A stretch of DNA of 64,000 bases, from positions 1-64,000 of the forward strand of contig CAJNOJ010000375.1 in NCBI GenBank assembly GCA_905250025.1, given 5' to 3'. The DNA is from Adineta ricciae (taxonomy: Eukaryota > Rotifera > Eurotatoria > Adinetida > Adinetidae). The position numbers and the translations under genes were made by a program. Below are positions 11,027 to 24,926 of this stretch, piece by piece. The notes beneath the pieces were generated by a model. It made no database searches, had not been told where the DNA came from, and saw nothing but the letters and a program-made list of their open reading frames with translations. Every line of letters starts with the position of its first letter. Position 1 is the stretch's first letter.

Positions 11027-13705
11027 GGTAAATCCATGAAGACCCATTCACTTTTTGGAAGTCTTTTTCTTCGATTTTTTCACTCAAATATATCAGTATG
11101 GTCTAGAAAACACTTATGATTAAAAAAAATTTAATACTTTCTATCAAAAATTCCGAGTTCTTGAGTGACTTTTCGGAACATCTTTCGTATACTTTTACAT
11201 ATAGGGAAAATGTCATGGAATCGGGTAGAGTTTTTTTTAAACAATATGTTGGGTATTTTGTGGTAATGAAAATTGTAAACGAAGTCGAAAAACATGTTTC
11301 TTGAGAAACATCAGACGCATCTCATTGAAATTATTGACCGCTCAGTCGTTTACTGTGTAACCATGAACGTAAGAGTCAAGAAATCTAGTAAAAGGAAGGA
11401 ATGAAAAGAGTTGTCCACCCCATCTGAACGCTGACTACCATCATCAAATCTGGTTTAAAACTTTTGATTAACTAGAAAAGAAAATAAAAGAATTTTTATT
11501 TAAATGTGAATCTTCTGATCTTTGTTGAATGAAACGACAAACTAAATTGAACCGTTGAATTGTTGATCGGTTGGAATTCATGCATACTTTGAATTCCAAG
11601 TATTGTACCTAGATCAATACAGACATGAAGGGATAGAAGCAAAAGTGTCTCTCACCTGTGTTTCAAAGTTTTTCGCTTCTAGCCTTCATATAACTGTTCT
11701 TCGTTTCTTCTACTTCATCCGATTTGAGAAAAAAAAACATCAACACCAGGAATATTTTTGTCAGATCTTCTCCGTTTCCAGTTGTTGCTTTTGTGTAAAT
11801 TCGAAGAAGTCTTTTGCATTTGACATCAGAATATTCTTCGACAGCGTAGCACGTCTAGCCGTGGATGACATTGTTTTAGCAACAACGAAAGTGTTATCTG
11901 TTGATCGAGAAGGTAACTGCTTGATATATTCACGTTGTTCGCGATTAATATGTTTGTGAAGCGAGAATGGAGGCCATTTTTCTTCAATTTCCGTTAATAG
12001 AGAATCAATTGAGCCAGACATTTGTTGAAGGTCAAACTTGTTATTGACTTTTTCCCAGACTCCATGAATATTCGCCATCCAAATCCATTATGTTGTTATC
12101 TGTGAGAATATCTGTAATGCTTTCCGTTGAACATTCATCACATTCATCATCGAAGCACTTTTCATTTGAGGCAGTGCAAACCATTTGAGTGATTAGATCC
12201 TTCATATTGAACTTGCCATTAGTTGATAAAGATCCTACATTAACACACTTTCGGTAGTAGTTGTTCCATCCCTGTAACAAAACTTCGTTACATTCGAACC
12301 AATATACAGCTGATACAAACCATCAATAATAGATCCATCTTCCCATGTATAATACACAGACACGTTTCATGTGGTGTTATAGTTTTTACTTTACGTGGTC
12401 GAAGAGCGTTAAAAGTTGATCTTGCAACAGTTCTCGGATGTCGTTCATTGAAGATCTGATAAGCATCCAAGGCAGTCATTTCTAAAAACCGAAGTACCAC
12501 TGATTGTCCGTTGATTTTAATTGTGTCTTTGAAATTGAATGAGGTCCGACTAGTACCATCTTCGCGATAGAAATCGACCACAGCATCAATTGTTGAATCA
12601 GATAAAGGAATATTCCCTCGTAGGCATTGTGTATAGGCTAATATTCCATTGTTTTTTCGAAGAACAAGCGTTCGTCGATTCTGATTTGGCTTTGAGTTAG
12701 ACCTAATAAAATAAATAGAAGAAGTTCTTCGCAAAATTTGATTAAGAATTACGAAAATATTGAAAATAATGACAGTAAAATACGCACCATTTTTCAATTT
12801 TCTGTCGACCCCATTCTTTTGGAGCAATTGTCATCGAACGAATTTGTTCACTATCATCACTGTCAGCATATAACTTCTTTAATCCATCCAACAGCTCATT
12901 TGATTTAGCTATAATACCACTATCCATATCAGGATTTTCTTTCTCTTCTTCACTCAACTCATTAAATTTCATATTTACAAAAACATCATCATTTGGGTCT
13001 TCATTGACAGGAGAAACTTCTGTCATCGTCGTTAAACTCCATTGATTGATGACTAATCATTTTCTTCGATTCATATGCATGATATGTTCCATATAATCAG
13101 CAAATTCGAGTGTAAGCCGTATCATATTCACTTGTCAAAAATTTTGATAGCCCTGATGACGCAACCATTATTCCTTTTGGTATACGTGCTGATTTTCCAT
13201 GCTTCATCGGATGTTCACAATTTTTTCGTCTCGGCATTTTATACGTTAGGAATCACCACATGTGTGGATAAGACTTAACGTTTAAAGATGTCCTCAAGAG
13301 GAAATGGAAAATCTATCATTTCAATAGTAGTGTCCATTCGACTTCGTTATATCACTTCTGCAAGCTGGTATAGCGACAAAATACCATTCAGTACTGAAAG
13401 ATTTCAATGAGATAGGTTTGACGTTTCTCAAGAAAGATGTTTTTCGACTTCGTTTACAATTTTCATTACCACAAAATACCCAATATATTGTTTAAAAAAA
13501 ACTCTACCCTATTCCATGACATTTTCCCTATATGTAAAAGTATACGAAAGATGTTCCGAAAAGTCACTCAAGAACTCGGAATTTTTGATAGAAAGTATTT
13601 AATTTTTTTTAATCATAAGTGTTTTCTAGACCATACTGATATATTTGAGTGAAAAAATCGAAGAAAAAGACTTCCAAAAAGTGGATGGGTCTTCATGAAT
13701 TTACC
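11027..13705. mobile_element. 2.7 kb element with ~280 bp inverted repeats, unclassified
   Basis: Bases 11027-11312 are repeated inverted at 13705-13420 with few mismatches (ends GGTAAATCCATGAAGACCC and, inverted, GGTAAATTCATGAAGACCC). One base outside the repeat each side there is TTAT (11022-11025 and 13707-13710), a possible 4 bp target duplication. The inner part carries a minus-strand gene (11761-13026). The element sits inside hAT copy 2, so it is younger than that copy. The family cannot be named from sequence alone. Confidence 0.8.
11761..13026 (-). pseudogene. Transposase-like protein of the 2.7 kb element, catalytic part missing
   Basis: Exons 13026-12788, 12702-12321 and from 12271 join through GT-AG introns. 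The first exon is acidic (MTEVSPVNEDPNDD). The second has VVLRFLEMTALDAYQIF and FNALRPRKVKTITPHETCLC followed by IIHGKMDLL, a conserved signature (..SLRP..V...T.H..CLC..H.N...) seen in many uncharacterised, probably transposon-encoded animal proteins. The third holds a cysteine-rich patch and KVNNKFDLQQMSGSIDSLL. A one-base frame change lies near 12060. In family members I recall, an Asp-rich catalytic (DDE-like) segment follows; here the frame ends at 11761 with unrelated sequence, so the copy is probably inactive. Confidence 0.55.
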
Positions 13706-14141
13706 CTTATACTCTTGACATCAAAATGTTTTTCTTATTCATAGTTAAAAGCTTTCAAATATATTATAAAATCATTATCTCTAATATCTTTATTTATATA
13801 CATCATTAGTACCATTTAAATATCTCGAGAAAAAACCTTATTGAACACGACTTCATCAATCTTCATTAAGTTTTTTCAGTTCGCTGCAATTATTACTTTT
13901 ATGAATACTAAAACCAAGTTCACAATATAATCCGCTTGAACAATTCATTATGCCTTTTTCATATATAAATTTGAGAGATGAAAAAGAGAAGATTATTATA
14001 CGGTAGATGCCAATGAAAAGAGCGAAAATTTTGATTCGAATGTAGTTAATAGATTTTCTTGTAAACAAATCATTCTGTTTCTTTGCTAATTGTTAAAGAT
14101 AAAAACATGTATTGATTTCAGATCTTTTTTTCTTTATAAAA
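13706..14141. other. AT-rich intergenic DNA
   Basis: No gene recognised. It lies between the 2.7 kb element and the receptor gene and presumably contains the receptor promoter; no clear TATA box is visible. Confidence 0.4.
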
Positions 14142-15189
14142 ATGTCATCGTTAGGCAGTACATTTCTTTTGATTCAACAACAATTAACTCGTTGTGTCTA
14201 TTCAAGTTATCTAACTTTTGGTATTATTGGTTGCATTCTTAATATTATACTCCTAAACCGACGGCCATTTCGCACGATGTCTTGTTGTGTGTGTAAGTTT
14301 TTACTAAAAATCAAACGCATTATAAATCATATTTTACTTTTGTCTAGATTTCAGTGTAGGTTCAGTGCCAATGTTAATCTCTCTACTTTTTGGTACTTTA
14401 CCACATTTATACGCACTCTCTGGTATCAATCCAATAATAACAAATGTCACCTTTTGTCGAGTCCGTTTTTATATAGTTCATTCGATGACTTTCATGTATC
14501 GATGGCTTTTGGCTGCTGCATGTTTTGATCGTTATGTACTGACTTCAACAAATAATCGATTAAGAAATTTAGCATCAGTTCGTATTGCTTATCGTGTAAT
14601 TGTAATAAATAGTATTATTTGGTTAGTATTACCCATACAAATTCTTATTCTCTTCAATGTAAGAGATAATAAATGCGGAATTGTCTATGACATTAATGCG
14701 GCACTTTATTTCAGTTGCTATGTTCTTATATTTGGATGTTGTCTTCCCATTACTATTATGATTATTTGTGCTATGCTTATTCATAGAAATCTTCGTCTCA
14801 AAAGGCAACGTCGTTTAGAACTTTCATTACATGGTCATAATGGCGAACAAAATGCAGAAAAAAAACGTGATCAACAAGTATTTGCAATGCTTTTGCTTCA
14901 AGCAGTCGTTTTTATCGTAACTTTAACACCTTGGACTATTCTAAATTTTTATAATGCCTTAACAATTTATATTACAAATAAATCAACAGACCGTGTGGCT
15001 ATTGAACAATTTATTGCTTATATAGCTGAAATAATAATAGTTTTTTTTCCTGCTACATCATTCTATGTATATACAATGGTTTCAAAAGCATTTCGCATTG
15101 AATTAAAAAAACTTTTCTCACATTTATTATTAATATTCAAATGTAAACGTCATCCAAATCGAATTCATGCATTGGTCAATGTCGGATGA
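14142..15189 (+). CDS. Rhodopsin-class G protein-coupled receptor, 2 exons
   Basis: Seven-transmembrane receptor expected in the plasma membrane, ligand unknown. Exon 1 14142-14290 (MSSLGSTFLLIQQQL..., TM1 and RPFRTMSCCV loop) and exon 2 14355-15189 join in frame across a 64 bp GT-AG intron, giving about 327 residues. Visible features: a DRY-type motif CFDRYVLTS after TM3, an extracellular Cys before TM3 (FCRVRF) and another in loop 2 (NKCGIVYD), a basic third loop (HRNLRLKRQRRLELSLHGH) before TM6, LTPWTILNFYN in TM6, and FFPATSFYVYTM in place of the NPxxY motif of TM7. Small divergent receptors like this are numerous in bdelloids; peptide (FMRFamide-like) ligands are only a guess. AATAAA at about 15222 is a likely poly(A) signal. 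Frame is intact. Confidence 0.85.
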
Positions 15190-15836
15190 ATTCGGGCACC
15201 TTGTTATCTCTGATTGTAATGAATAAAGAACAACAGTAACTTAGGTTAAATGAAAATCATTGACTTTGTTTCATCGTCAACTTTTTTTTACTTTCTTGAG
15301 AAATTTATTCATGATCACAATTACTATCGTTAAAATAAACTTGCAACAAGACACAAAAATCTTAAAATTCACTATTGTGTGAAAATGCTCGATACAGCTA
15401 ACAACGCAATTTTTACACATATGGCGTGAATCTGTGTTCTTTTTAGTTATGTTTTACATGAAATGTTTGAGAGAACACATGACTGATGAACCAAATATCT
15501 AAGGAAAGTTTCATCAAAGTCATAACAATTGAACCAGAAATCCCAACACATGTAAATCTTATGATGTTAGTAGTTGCTCCTATGTATATAGGTATTCCAG
15601 TGCAAACGTCACATATAATGTACGTTCCTATCCTTTACACCCTCACCCACACCCTCACACCCTCACACCCTCAAGATGGTTTTATGAAGGCTCGAACTGA
15701 ATAGATTCGATAAGTCTTTTAAATTAATTTGAATATTTTATGTCAAAACGTACACTTAGATGAGAATAACTTCCACTTATAGGAGAAATTCTTTCAGAAG
15801 AATACAAAGTAATCTCTCAGTTCTTTCCAAAAATTT
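15190..15836. other. Intergenic DNA with a CCCTCACACC repeat
   Basis: Contains the receptor's 3' end and, at 15642-15676, a short array of ACCCTCACACC-like units. No gene is supported; a 72-codon frame across the repeat lacks any domain. Confidence 0.5.
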
Positions 15837-18110
15837 CTAAATGCAATGAAAGGTTGATTGTGTATCTGTACTTACCAATTTCGCACATCGTTGTTCACGC
15901 GTGACATTCTTATCAAAATAAATATCGGATTTTTCAAGCAATAGCTTCTTCAAGCCATCTTCTAAAGGAGAGTTAGGACTCTTGTTTGTTAAATGAAGAA
16001 ATAATTTGTTGGTAACCCAATATGATAATGCTAACGTAGGATAATTTCGACCACATAAACATTTTGTTGCAAAATAAAATGGGGCCAAGATATCTACTAA
16101 TGAACGAATAAATTCCCATTCCAAATGATTAATTTGAAAAGAACGTGATTTTTTAATTTGTTATGTTCTTAAACCAATATGAGATTGAGGTGAATATGTT
16201 AAATTGTTCAGTATTTCGTATGCTTCTTGTACGTGTCCTAACATCATGAATGTCGAATTCCATCGAACATGAAAATCACATATTAAATCGAGGACTTTTC
16301 CTTTAATATTCGGGTTATCATTTTGATTAATTGATCTGTCTAAACTAATTCATTTTGATTGAACCTCGCTTCGAACAAACGACGTTAAAATGCTCGATTT
16401 GTTTATCATTTTGATCAGTTTTCGAATTTTTTCTAATAAAATAGAAATCCGTTTTTTCAATTCATCAGGATCCCATAACAACCGGTTAATTTCTTCAGCT
16501 TCTTCGTCATCAATTGCTCGACGACCTTGCTGGGGTTGAACCGATAAAGAATTATTGTCGTCATCTGAGCAATCCGAGTCACTATCGCTATCATCACGAT
16601 CTTCGTCGCCTAATGTCGATACATATTCACCACCTTCATCATCAGTTACATAATCTTTGTCGTTATCTATCCATTCGTCAAAAATAGATCCAAGGTCAGT
16701 AAGACGTAACCCTTCTATTTCAGCATCACGATCATGAGTTTATTCATTGGATACAGTTGTTGCCATTGATGTAGCTGAGGGTGTTGGTGTCGGTTCTGTT
16801 TCTCCGTTAATTGTACTAAATATAGAAAAATAATTGATTCAAGTGTACTAGATGGTTCAAGAGAAGGATAGAAGCAACAGTTGGAAATACAAAACAATCT
16901 AAGTAATATCATATGAATAACATTTATGGAAAGTAAACATGAAAGCAGATCAACATTGAAATGCTCTACTCTTTCAAGATGAGAAATTGATTTACCTTTT
17001 CGGTGTTTTCTTCCATAAATCAAAACCAGTTGATATCAGTCGATTGATATTGTGAGCATCACAAGAAAATTGAATTCCAAATTCATCAGATGATGTTGCA
17101 CTTTTGATATCACTACCATTATCGGTGGTTATTGAAAAAATTTTTTATTCGATGTTTAATTTTCTAATTTCATTAATAATAACTTTTTTTAATCGAGAAG
17201 ACATATGTCGACTATGAAAAGACCGAAAAGAGATAACATTCGAAAACATACGGTAGTTTTCATCATGATAATGAGCTGTTATAGCTAAAAAATGATGTCG
17301 TCGAGTATTCATTCAAAGGTCAGTTGTTAAAGATATGAACGAAATTGTTTGAAATTTTTCTTTCAACGAAGACTTTCGTTCTCGATACATTGTACCTAAG
17401 CGTTTTCGTACAGTTTGTCGCGTTGGACCACGGTAGCCTGGTCTGAGTTTCTCCAAAAGTTCTTTCATACCAGGTCGCCGAAATGTTCCGAAAGATAAAT
17501 CATCTTTGACAATACATCTTACGGCTGCAGCATCAAGTTCTTTCTTCAAATGTGATGCAATTGCAGATTTGTTTTCTCGATTTACACGTTGTTTCATTTG
17601 AGATCGATATAAATAATTATTACAGCCATGCTTGAAACCCAAATTACTTCGTAAGTTACTATCCGAAAACGGATTATTTTTGTATTTCTGTAAGAAGAAA
17701 ACAGTCAACAAAATTATAAAGTACAACAAATTATTGAATTCTTCATTGCACCACATTTCTGTACTTTTTACTAAAAGGTGATTACTGAATCAGTCTAGAT
17801 TGAACAGCCTTCTATCATGCAACCGCTCAAGCAATATATGAAAACGAAGCCATCTTACTTGGAAACATATTGAACATTTAACCCTGCCAGTTTCTTTAAT
17901 GTTGCTCATGTCGAAATAATCGATAGCTCGTTTTGATACAGCTGTTGCGTTGCTTGAATTAGAATGTTCATCGAAAACAGTATCAGCACTAGCTGTTGAT
18001 ATGTTGTGAGTATCGTGTTCTTCGTTCTCTTGATTTTCAGGTGGACCTGAATTGTCAATTTCATCTCTGTTCGAATAGTCCATTTCAGATTGTGAATCAG
18101 CATCACTTTT
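15837..18110 (-). pseudogene. hAT transposase, copy 3, decayed
   Basis: Minus-strand pieces in order: BED-like finger (YFDMSNIKETGRVKCSIC, about 17940-17870), a DNA-binding N-terminal segment (FRRPGMKELLEKLRPGYRG then TRQTVRKRLGTMYRERKSSL, 17490-17380), the core beginning SLTTDL immediately before a TGA where the family has Trp, FSITTDNGSDIKSATS and FSCDAHNINRL (about 17150-17060), an acidic linker (16750-16550), DFHVRWNSTFMMLGHVQEAY (about 16280) and LAPFYFATKCLCGRNYPTLAL (about 16060). Several stops and frame changes are present, and the hATC dimerisation domain is missing. It differs from copies 1 and 2, which share motifs but not sequence, so three separate hAT families are present. Confidence 0.8.
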
Positions 18111-18283
18111 ATTATGTTTACTTCTTGACTTTGGCGTTCCTTTGGAAGATTTTCTCGAATTCCGAGAAGCACTTTTCTTCGAAATTTTATTTCGAACAGT
18201 TGATTTGCGTCGTGGACTTGCGATCTCCTTCGAACTAATCCGAAATCAAGTTCTTCAACTTGAGCGGATTCCATTACTATCAT

Positions 18284-20611
18284 CGAATGACGGTATTAAT
18301 TGATTATTTGTGTTATAAAGACTCATTCTTTTCTTCAAGATAATCAATTTATTGATATGTATAAGGTGAAGCAATATTTTAGCTTGTTTACGATGTGATT
18401 GTACTTGATTGCAGTAATCTCGACAGCAGTTATAACGGTTTTTTCTTTTCTTTTCTTTTCATTAATGAAATCTGCAATTTACATTCATCAAGGTATACAC
18501 ACGAGGTTTCTCTCTCTCTCTAGTTCTTTTACCATATGTTTGCAATGAACTTAAACGCACTTTAGTAGACGGGTATATCTTCTTTTCTTTCAATTTTGAA
18601 TTGATTAGGATTGAAATGTTCCAGATTAACCTCAGAAGCAATTCTTAATGACATAATCTGTGCCGTGCAAAATAGATATTTATTTTTGTGAAACTATACG
18701 GATTTAATAGAAAATATAAATCAGTCATGTCAATAACGAAATTGCCTCTAGAAGAAACTTTTACATGACCAATGGCATATCAATTGTTTGTAAAATGAAT
18801 AGTAAAATTTGTGTTTTCAACAGACCATAGATAACCAATTTTGATGTAGACCAGACTTGGACAACACAGTTTTAGGAACGGATTTTTTTATGCAAAAAAA
18901 CGTATGATCGTCAATATGCTCTTGTAAAAATGTCATCCTGAAGAGTTCATATTATTTATTTTCTAATGAATACTACTCATCGCTGTTACAGAAGTAAACT
19001 CAAAACGAGAATAAACTGTGAAATTGATATAAAAATGCACTGAGCCAAAGTCTGTTATCGATAGCTGATTAATATTCTAGTCATTCAGTCTTTCAATCTT
19101 CTTGAGGAAAATAGGCTGAGCATTGCTGACATACTCTTGTAGTTAGATTGTGAAGATGAAGATCGAATATTATCAATTTGTTTTTATTTACAACTCTTTT
19201 AAATACAAAATTCGTATCACAGATGGAGTAGATACTAAGCAGAGTGAGTATTTAGATATATTTCCATTCTGTTACTTCAGTTATCATGAATGAATCTATT
19301 AAAATAAATAGTATTGAGTTAGAAAATTAATCAATTATAGAGAAAAAGGATTCTTCCCTTTTCTGAAAGAAGGAGTCATTTGATTCACTAATATACTGTT
19401 GCTTATGCTTTGAACGAATACATCGATTGATAAAATATATATGGCTACTCTGTCGACATTATAATAATATTTCAACAATAATTTGTTTTTTTTTAAAGTA
19501 AATAAAAATATTCTTTATTCTCTATTTTAAATTTGTTTTCGAGATAAAGTAACTTTCTTTATCTTTATTTTTTAAAGAGTAAAGATAAAGTAACACCCCT
19601 AATCCACAGCCAAGCCTCATCCATGGTCTGCACACTATTTATCAGCGTTTCTTACGCTTACAGAAGCTCCGTGAAAAGTCTCATATCTGTTTCAAACGCA
19701 CAACCACATGGGTGAAAGTTCACTCACCCACACTCCCTCAAAACAAGCAAAATTGAATACCTATTGAGCTATAGTCAATTAAATAATTTCTTGACTAAAA
19801 GAACACTTTGAACGCTATTAGATATGATCACTCAACCTCAATGACTAGATCGATTATCGGGAGATGTGAGTTCGAGTCCTATTTTGATTTTATGATCTCT
19901 TTGAATAATTTTTCCGTATTTATCTAAATATATCTATGTGGATATTTCGGGTGGATTGACTCATTGACAAATGAAAAGATTTCTAATTTTTTATTTTTCT
20001 TCTTTTATTCTTTCAAACTAATCCTTACAGTCGATCATAAAGGGTTAAGCTCTTTGTCGACTATAAATATATGAAAATTAAAAACTAAACGGTGAAATCA
20101 ACAGAAGTCATTGAGCTTGATCTAAAACCACTGGTAGTTTACTTGGAATGATGGTTAATCTAAATCACTTTGAGGAAAAACTCAGTTTCTTGGGTGTTTT
20201 GGATGTGAAACGAAGGTAGGAATATATATATATAGGAGGCTCCTTTTACGTAGTTGGAATCGATAGTACTCGTGGAGTTCTACTTGGAAGCAGTGTACTC
20301 ATATTTGAAACGCACATTCACTCGAATGTTCCTAGGAAAAGGTCGAAACCGACTCGAAGATATTTTACGTTTATATTATTTCAATCCAAACATAGATAAC
20401 AAGTTCATTGGATTTTGATGTATGCAACATAGAAAAATAATATTTACTGAAAAAAAGAAAAGAACGAAGAGGGTATGTGTCTAATAGAGAAAGTAATACT
20501 TATCTTTTGTGATATATATATAGCAATATTCAACATATATAAAACAGAGCAAATAAAAAAGAACTTATTCGTTTGGTTTTTTTCCTCAATTTCAATTTTT
20601 TTAAACATAAG
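18284..20611. other. AT-rich intergenic DNA, no gene seen
   Basis: About 2.3 kb without a convincing reading frame. Holds simple repeats (TTTTC run near 18440, CTCTCTCTC near 18513, TATATATATA near 20225) and a tRNA-like fragment near 19830-19894 that was rejected. Confidence 0.5.
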
Positions 20612-21871
20612 ATGCAAAACAAACCAACACACAGTAAGTGCATCCCATTTATGGAACTTTTCTTAAAAACTATCTTTAGCTATTGTCTTCTTGATTTTGT
20701 CAATACTGTTCAATACTGTATCAACAAATCCAATAACAACAGCTCATAAGTCAGGTAAATCAAAGGAGATTTGTTTTCAAGACTCTATTTATGTTCTTCT
20801 TGTCTAGGATGGTCTGATGTTGGTAATTTACATGTTAGTCGAACTTTTCAAGGAGCAAGTGTGATGACAGATGGACGAGTATTAGTTAGTGGTGGATCTG
20901 GTCTTCCTGGCTGTATTGCTTACGAAATATATAATCCATCTACAAAAAGCTGGACAAAAGGCCAGATTATGGAAGAATGTCGACGCTTTCATACTTCATC
21001 TACATTATCCGATGGAAGTATTTTAGTTGTTGGGGGATATGCCTTTGGAACAGGACATTTGGATAATGTTAAGTATACGTCAAATGACGCTGCGGTATAC
21101 GACGCGTCAAGTGGATTTTGGAAAATGACTTTTCTCATGTGTAGCCCACGGGCCTTTCATACAGCATCGGTACTCTAGAATGGACACGTTTTGGTTGTTG
21201 GTGGAGAGGACCCAGAGGCTGCTAAAAGTGCTGAATTATATAATCCATCAAACACAATGTGGACACCAGCAAAAAATATGAATTATCCACGAGTATGGCA
21301 TACAGCAACTGTATTGTCAGATGGAAACATCTTAATCACTGGTGGTCGGGGTGTGGAGTCTTTGTCGATGAAATATGCTGAAATATATATTTCATCAAAA
21401 GAAATATGGAAAGTTGTTGCTAGCATGAACTATGAACGATCTTTACATACAGCTACTTTATTAACCAATGGTAAAGTTCTAATTAGTGGTGGACTGAATG
21501 GAGATGGTGATGTTTTAAACAGCACAGAATTATTTGATCCATCTACAGAATCATGGAGTATTGGTGATAATATGAGGCAAGGTTGTGCTCAGCATACATC
21601 TACTTTGTTGAAAAATGGAAATGTATTAGTCACTGGTGGTATCGGTCCTCAGTTTGGGCGAACAAATAGTTCTGAACTTTATGATCCATCAAAAGGGGTA
21701 TGGACACGTAGTGACAATATGCGTCTTGAACGAGCAAGTCATACAGCAAGTGAATTGCGAGATGGAAGTGTCCTATTCGTCGGTGGTAATGACGAAAATC
21801 AGGTTACTGGAGTGACAGCTGAACTGTATGAGCTGTCGACAAATACCTACATGTTTATCCGTGCAAAATAA
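20612..21871 (+). pseudogene. Secreted kelch-repeat protein, one in-frame stop
   Basis: Exons 20612-20633, 20680-20754 and 20808-21871 join through GT-AG introns of 46 and 53 bp. The first two encode MQNKPTHTIVFLILSILFNT, a signal peptide or membrane anchor formed only after splicing. The rest is about six kelch blades of ~47 residues, each with the pattern HTA..L..G.VL..GG......SaElY.Ps...W (for example HTATVLSDGNILITGG), so a beta-propeller like galactose oxidase/kelch proteins; no copper-oxidase residues were identified. A TAG at 21176-21178 sits in the loop before a GG strand (ASVL then NGHVLVVGG), with the frame open and conserved on both sides. It is a single nonsense change, a reading error or a recent null allele. 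The poly(A) signal AATAAA overlaps the stop codon. Confidence 0.8.
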
Positions 21872-23630
21872 AACAAAGATGACAGTAATAAAAAATATTT
21901 TTACGAGCAAAATGATTGTTTTTCCAAAGAAATAGACATAGAACGAGATAAATTAATAAAATCTTTATACGTAATTAACTTATATTCATTGTTTATTAAT
22001 CAAAACATCTATTTTTGCAATAATCTATATTTGCTTTGAAACTGCTTTCACAAATAAAAATAAAAATGGAAAGAAAACGTATAAATCTTATCAAATCAGT
22101 CAACGATAAAAAAACCACAACATATGAAGTGGCTGGCAAGCACATATTTTAGCAACTACAAAGCACGTTGTTTACTTTGCAGTACCTGTCTGTTGAGAAA
22201 ATCTATTCATGTTCGAATTATAGATATTATTATCATTCCATGATAACATCATGATTCTCGATGAACTTTCGCACATTTTCCTACGGTATTATACGTACAC
22301 TATGAAAAGACATACGTTCAATAGTTTTTACTAGAAGTTCATAAAATATTCTATTGATATTTTTCTTTTGTTTCTAATCTACTTCGACTAAAAGTGTTAC
22401 TGATATGTAAATCGCATATTAAAAAAGAATTATGTATAAGAAACATGATGTTTTCTGTCATTAAGTAATTAGTTCATTCGTCAACATATGATGATCAACA
22501 ATGGTATAAAACTATTTCATGATATTTTTAATCGGATTATATTCCATATTACACTCCTAACTATTATTATTAGAACATGCCATGGTCTGTGTAATTTATT
22601 ATCATTTACATCGAAACAATTACGATATAATTCATGTGCAATTTACTTTCGGTATTCAACAGTCTCCGATATACTTTATGTTTTATTCGGTGAAACAACG
22701 CATCTTATCAAATTACTCAATGAATCGACCATTTTTTCTAAATATTTTATGATGAGTAGCTTGATAATTATAATCTTTGTCGATGATTAATATTTCAGAA
22801 TCAAAAATTAAACGATGAAATCGATAGAGCTCGTCGGACTTGATCTGAAACCAGTGGTAGTCCATAGGAAACGATGATCGATCAGAATTAATTCTAGAAG
22901 AATTCAGTTTTTGAAATGTTTTCCGTGATTTCGGGGGAAGGAAGGAGTGTATGTAGGTGGTTGGGTATAGTTGGATTTGGAATTAGTGCGATTAGAGTTC
23001 GGACTCATTGCAGAGGTGAATGTGTCCTGATTCTTCGGAATTCTTCGAACAACTATCGCAGAGTTAAAGCTATCGTATGATTCCTTTAGCCGAGATGAAA
23101 CCTCGATCATGGTATGCTGGATTCACCGTTTGTTAATTCTATGGCATCGTATTTTCTCGACATAAATCTTTATCGTTGAGAGTTGACTACATTTGAATTT
23201 GAGAATTTATTGATGTAGAATATTTTCTTCCGAACTTATTTTATGACGAATGGATTAAGCTCCATTCGAAACTCGCGCGGACCCTCAACACGGAGATGAG
23301 GCCTTCAATAGAAAAACCGAATTGAGAAAGTATTTTCGCTGCGCCATACAAATATTCTCTCATAACCTCTCTTAGGAACATTGTATTTGTAATCGTCAAA
23401 TGATAAAAATAAGTATTTCTGTAAGCTATAGACATAGAACGAGGAAAATTTCAAGTAAGATTTTTTTTATCTAAAACAAAAGTCAACGCAAAACAGAACT
23501 ACGTTGTAGTTATTCTTTGTATTGTCATATTTAACAAATAAAAAGAATATTGATAATAACATAGGTTATTTTGGGTGATGTTCTTTTTTTCTGTTTAAAA
23601 AACAATGACACTACAAAAAATCCACTCACA
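21872..23630. other. AT-rich intergenic DNA, no gene seen
   Basis: No supported gene. Short frames at 22488-22790 (+) and 23241-23435 (-) lack domains. Confidence 0.45.
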
Positions 23631-23637
23631 TATATAA
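23631..23637 (+). promoter_or_regulatory. TATA box of the cathepsin gene
   Basis: TATATAA lies 62 bp upstream of the ATG at 23699, the usual spacing for a short 5' leader. Confidence 0.6.
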
Positions 23638-23698
23638 ACCCTAGTGAAATTCAGTATTTTTTATTATTCTGCTTCAAGAAACCAGCTTAATATTAACA

Positions 23699-24926
<1,228 letters not shown>

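Noticed and set aside
15486-15704. 72-codon frame downstream of the receptor gene
   Set aside because: It ends in a CCCTCACACC repeat and has no similarity or signal.
19828-19894. tRNA-like sequence with a GAGTTCGAGTCC B-box
   Set aside because: A plausible T-arm and B-box are visible, but no matching acceptor stem or anticodon arm could be folded by eye; at most a tRNA relic.
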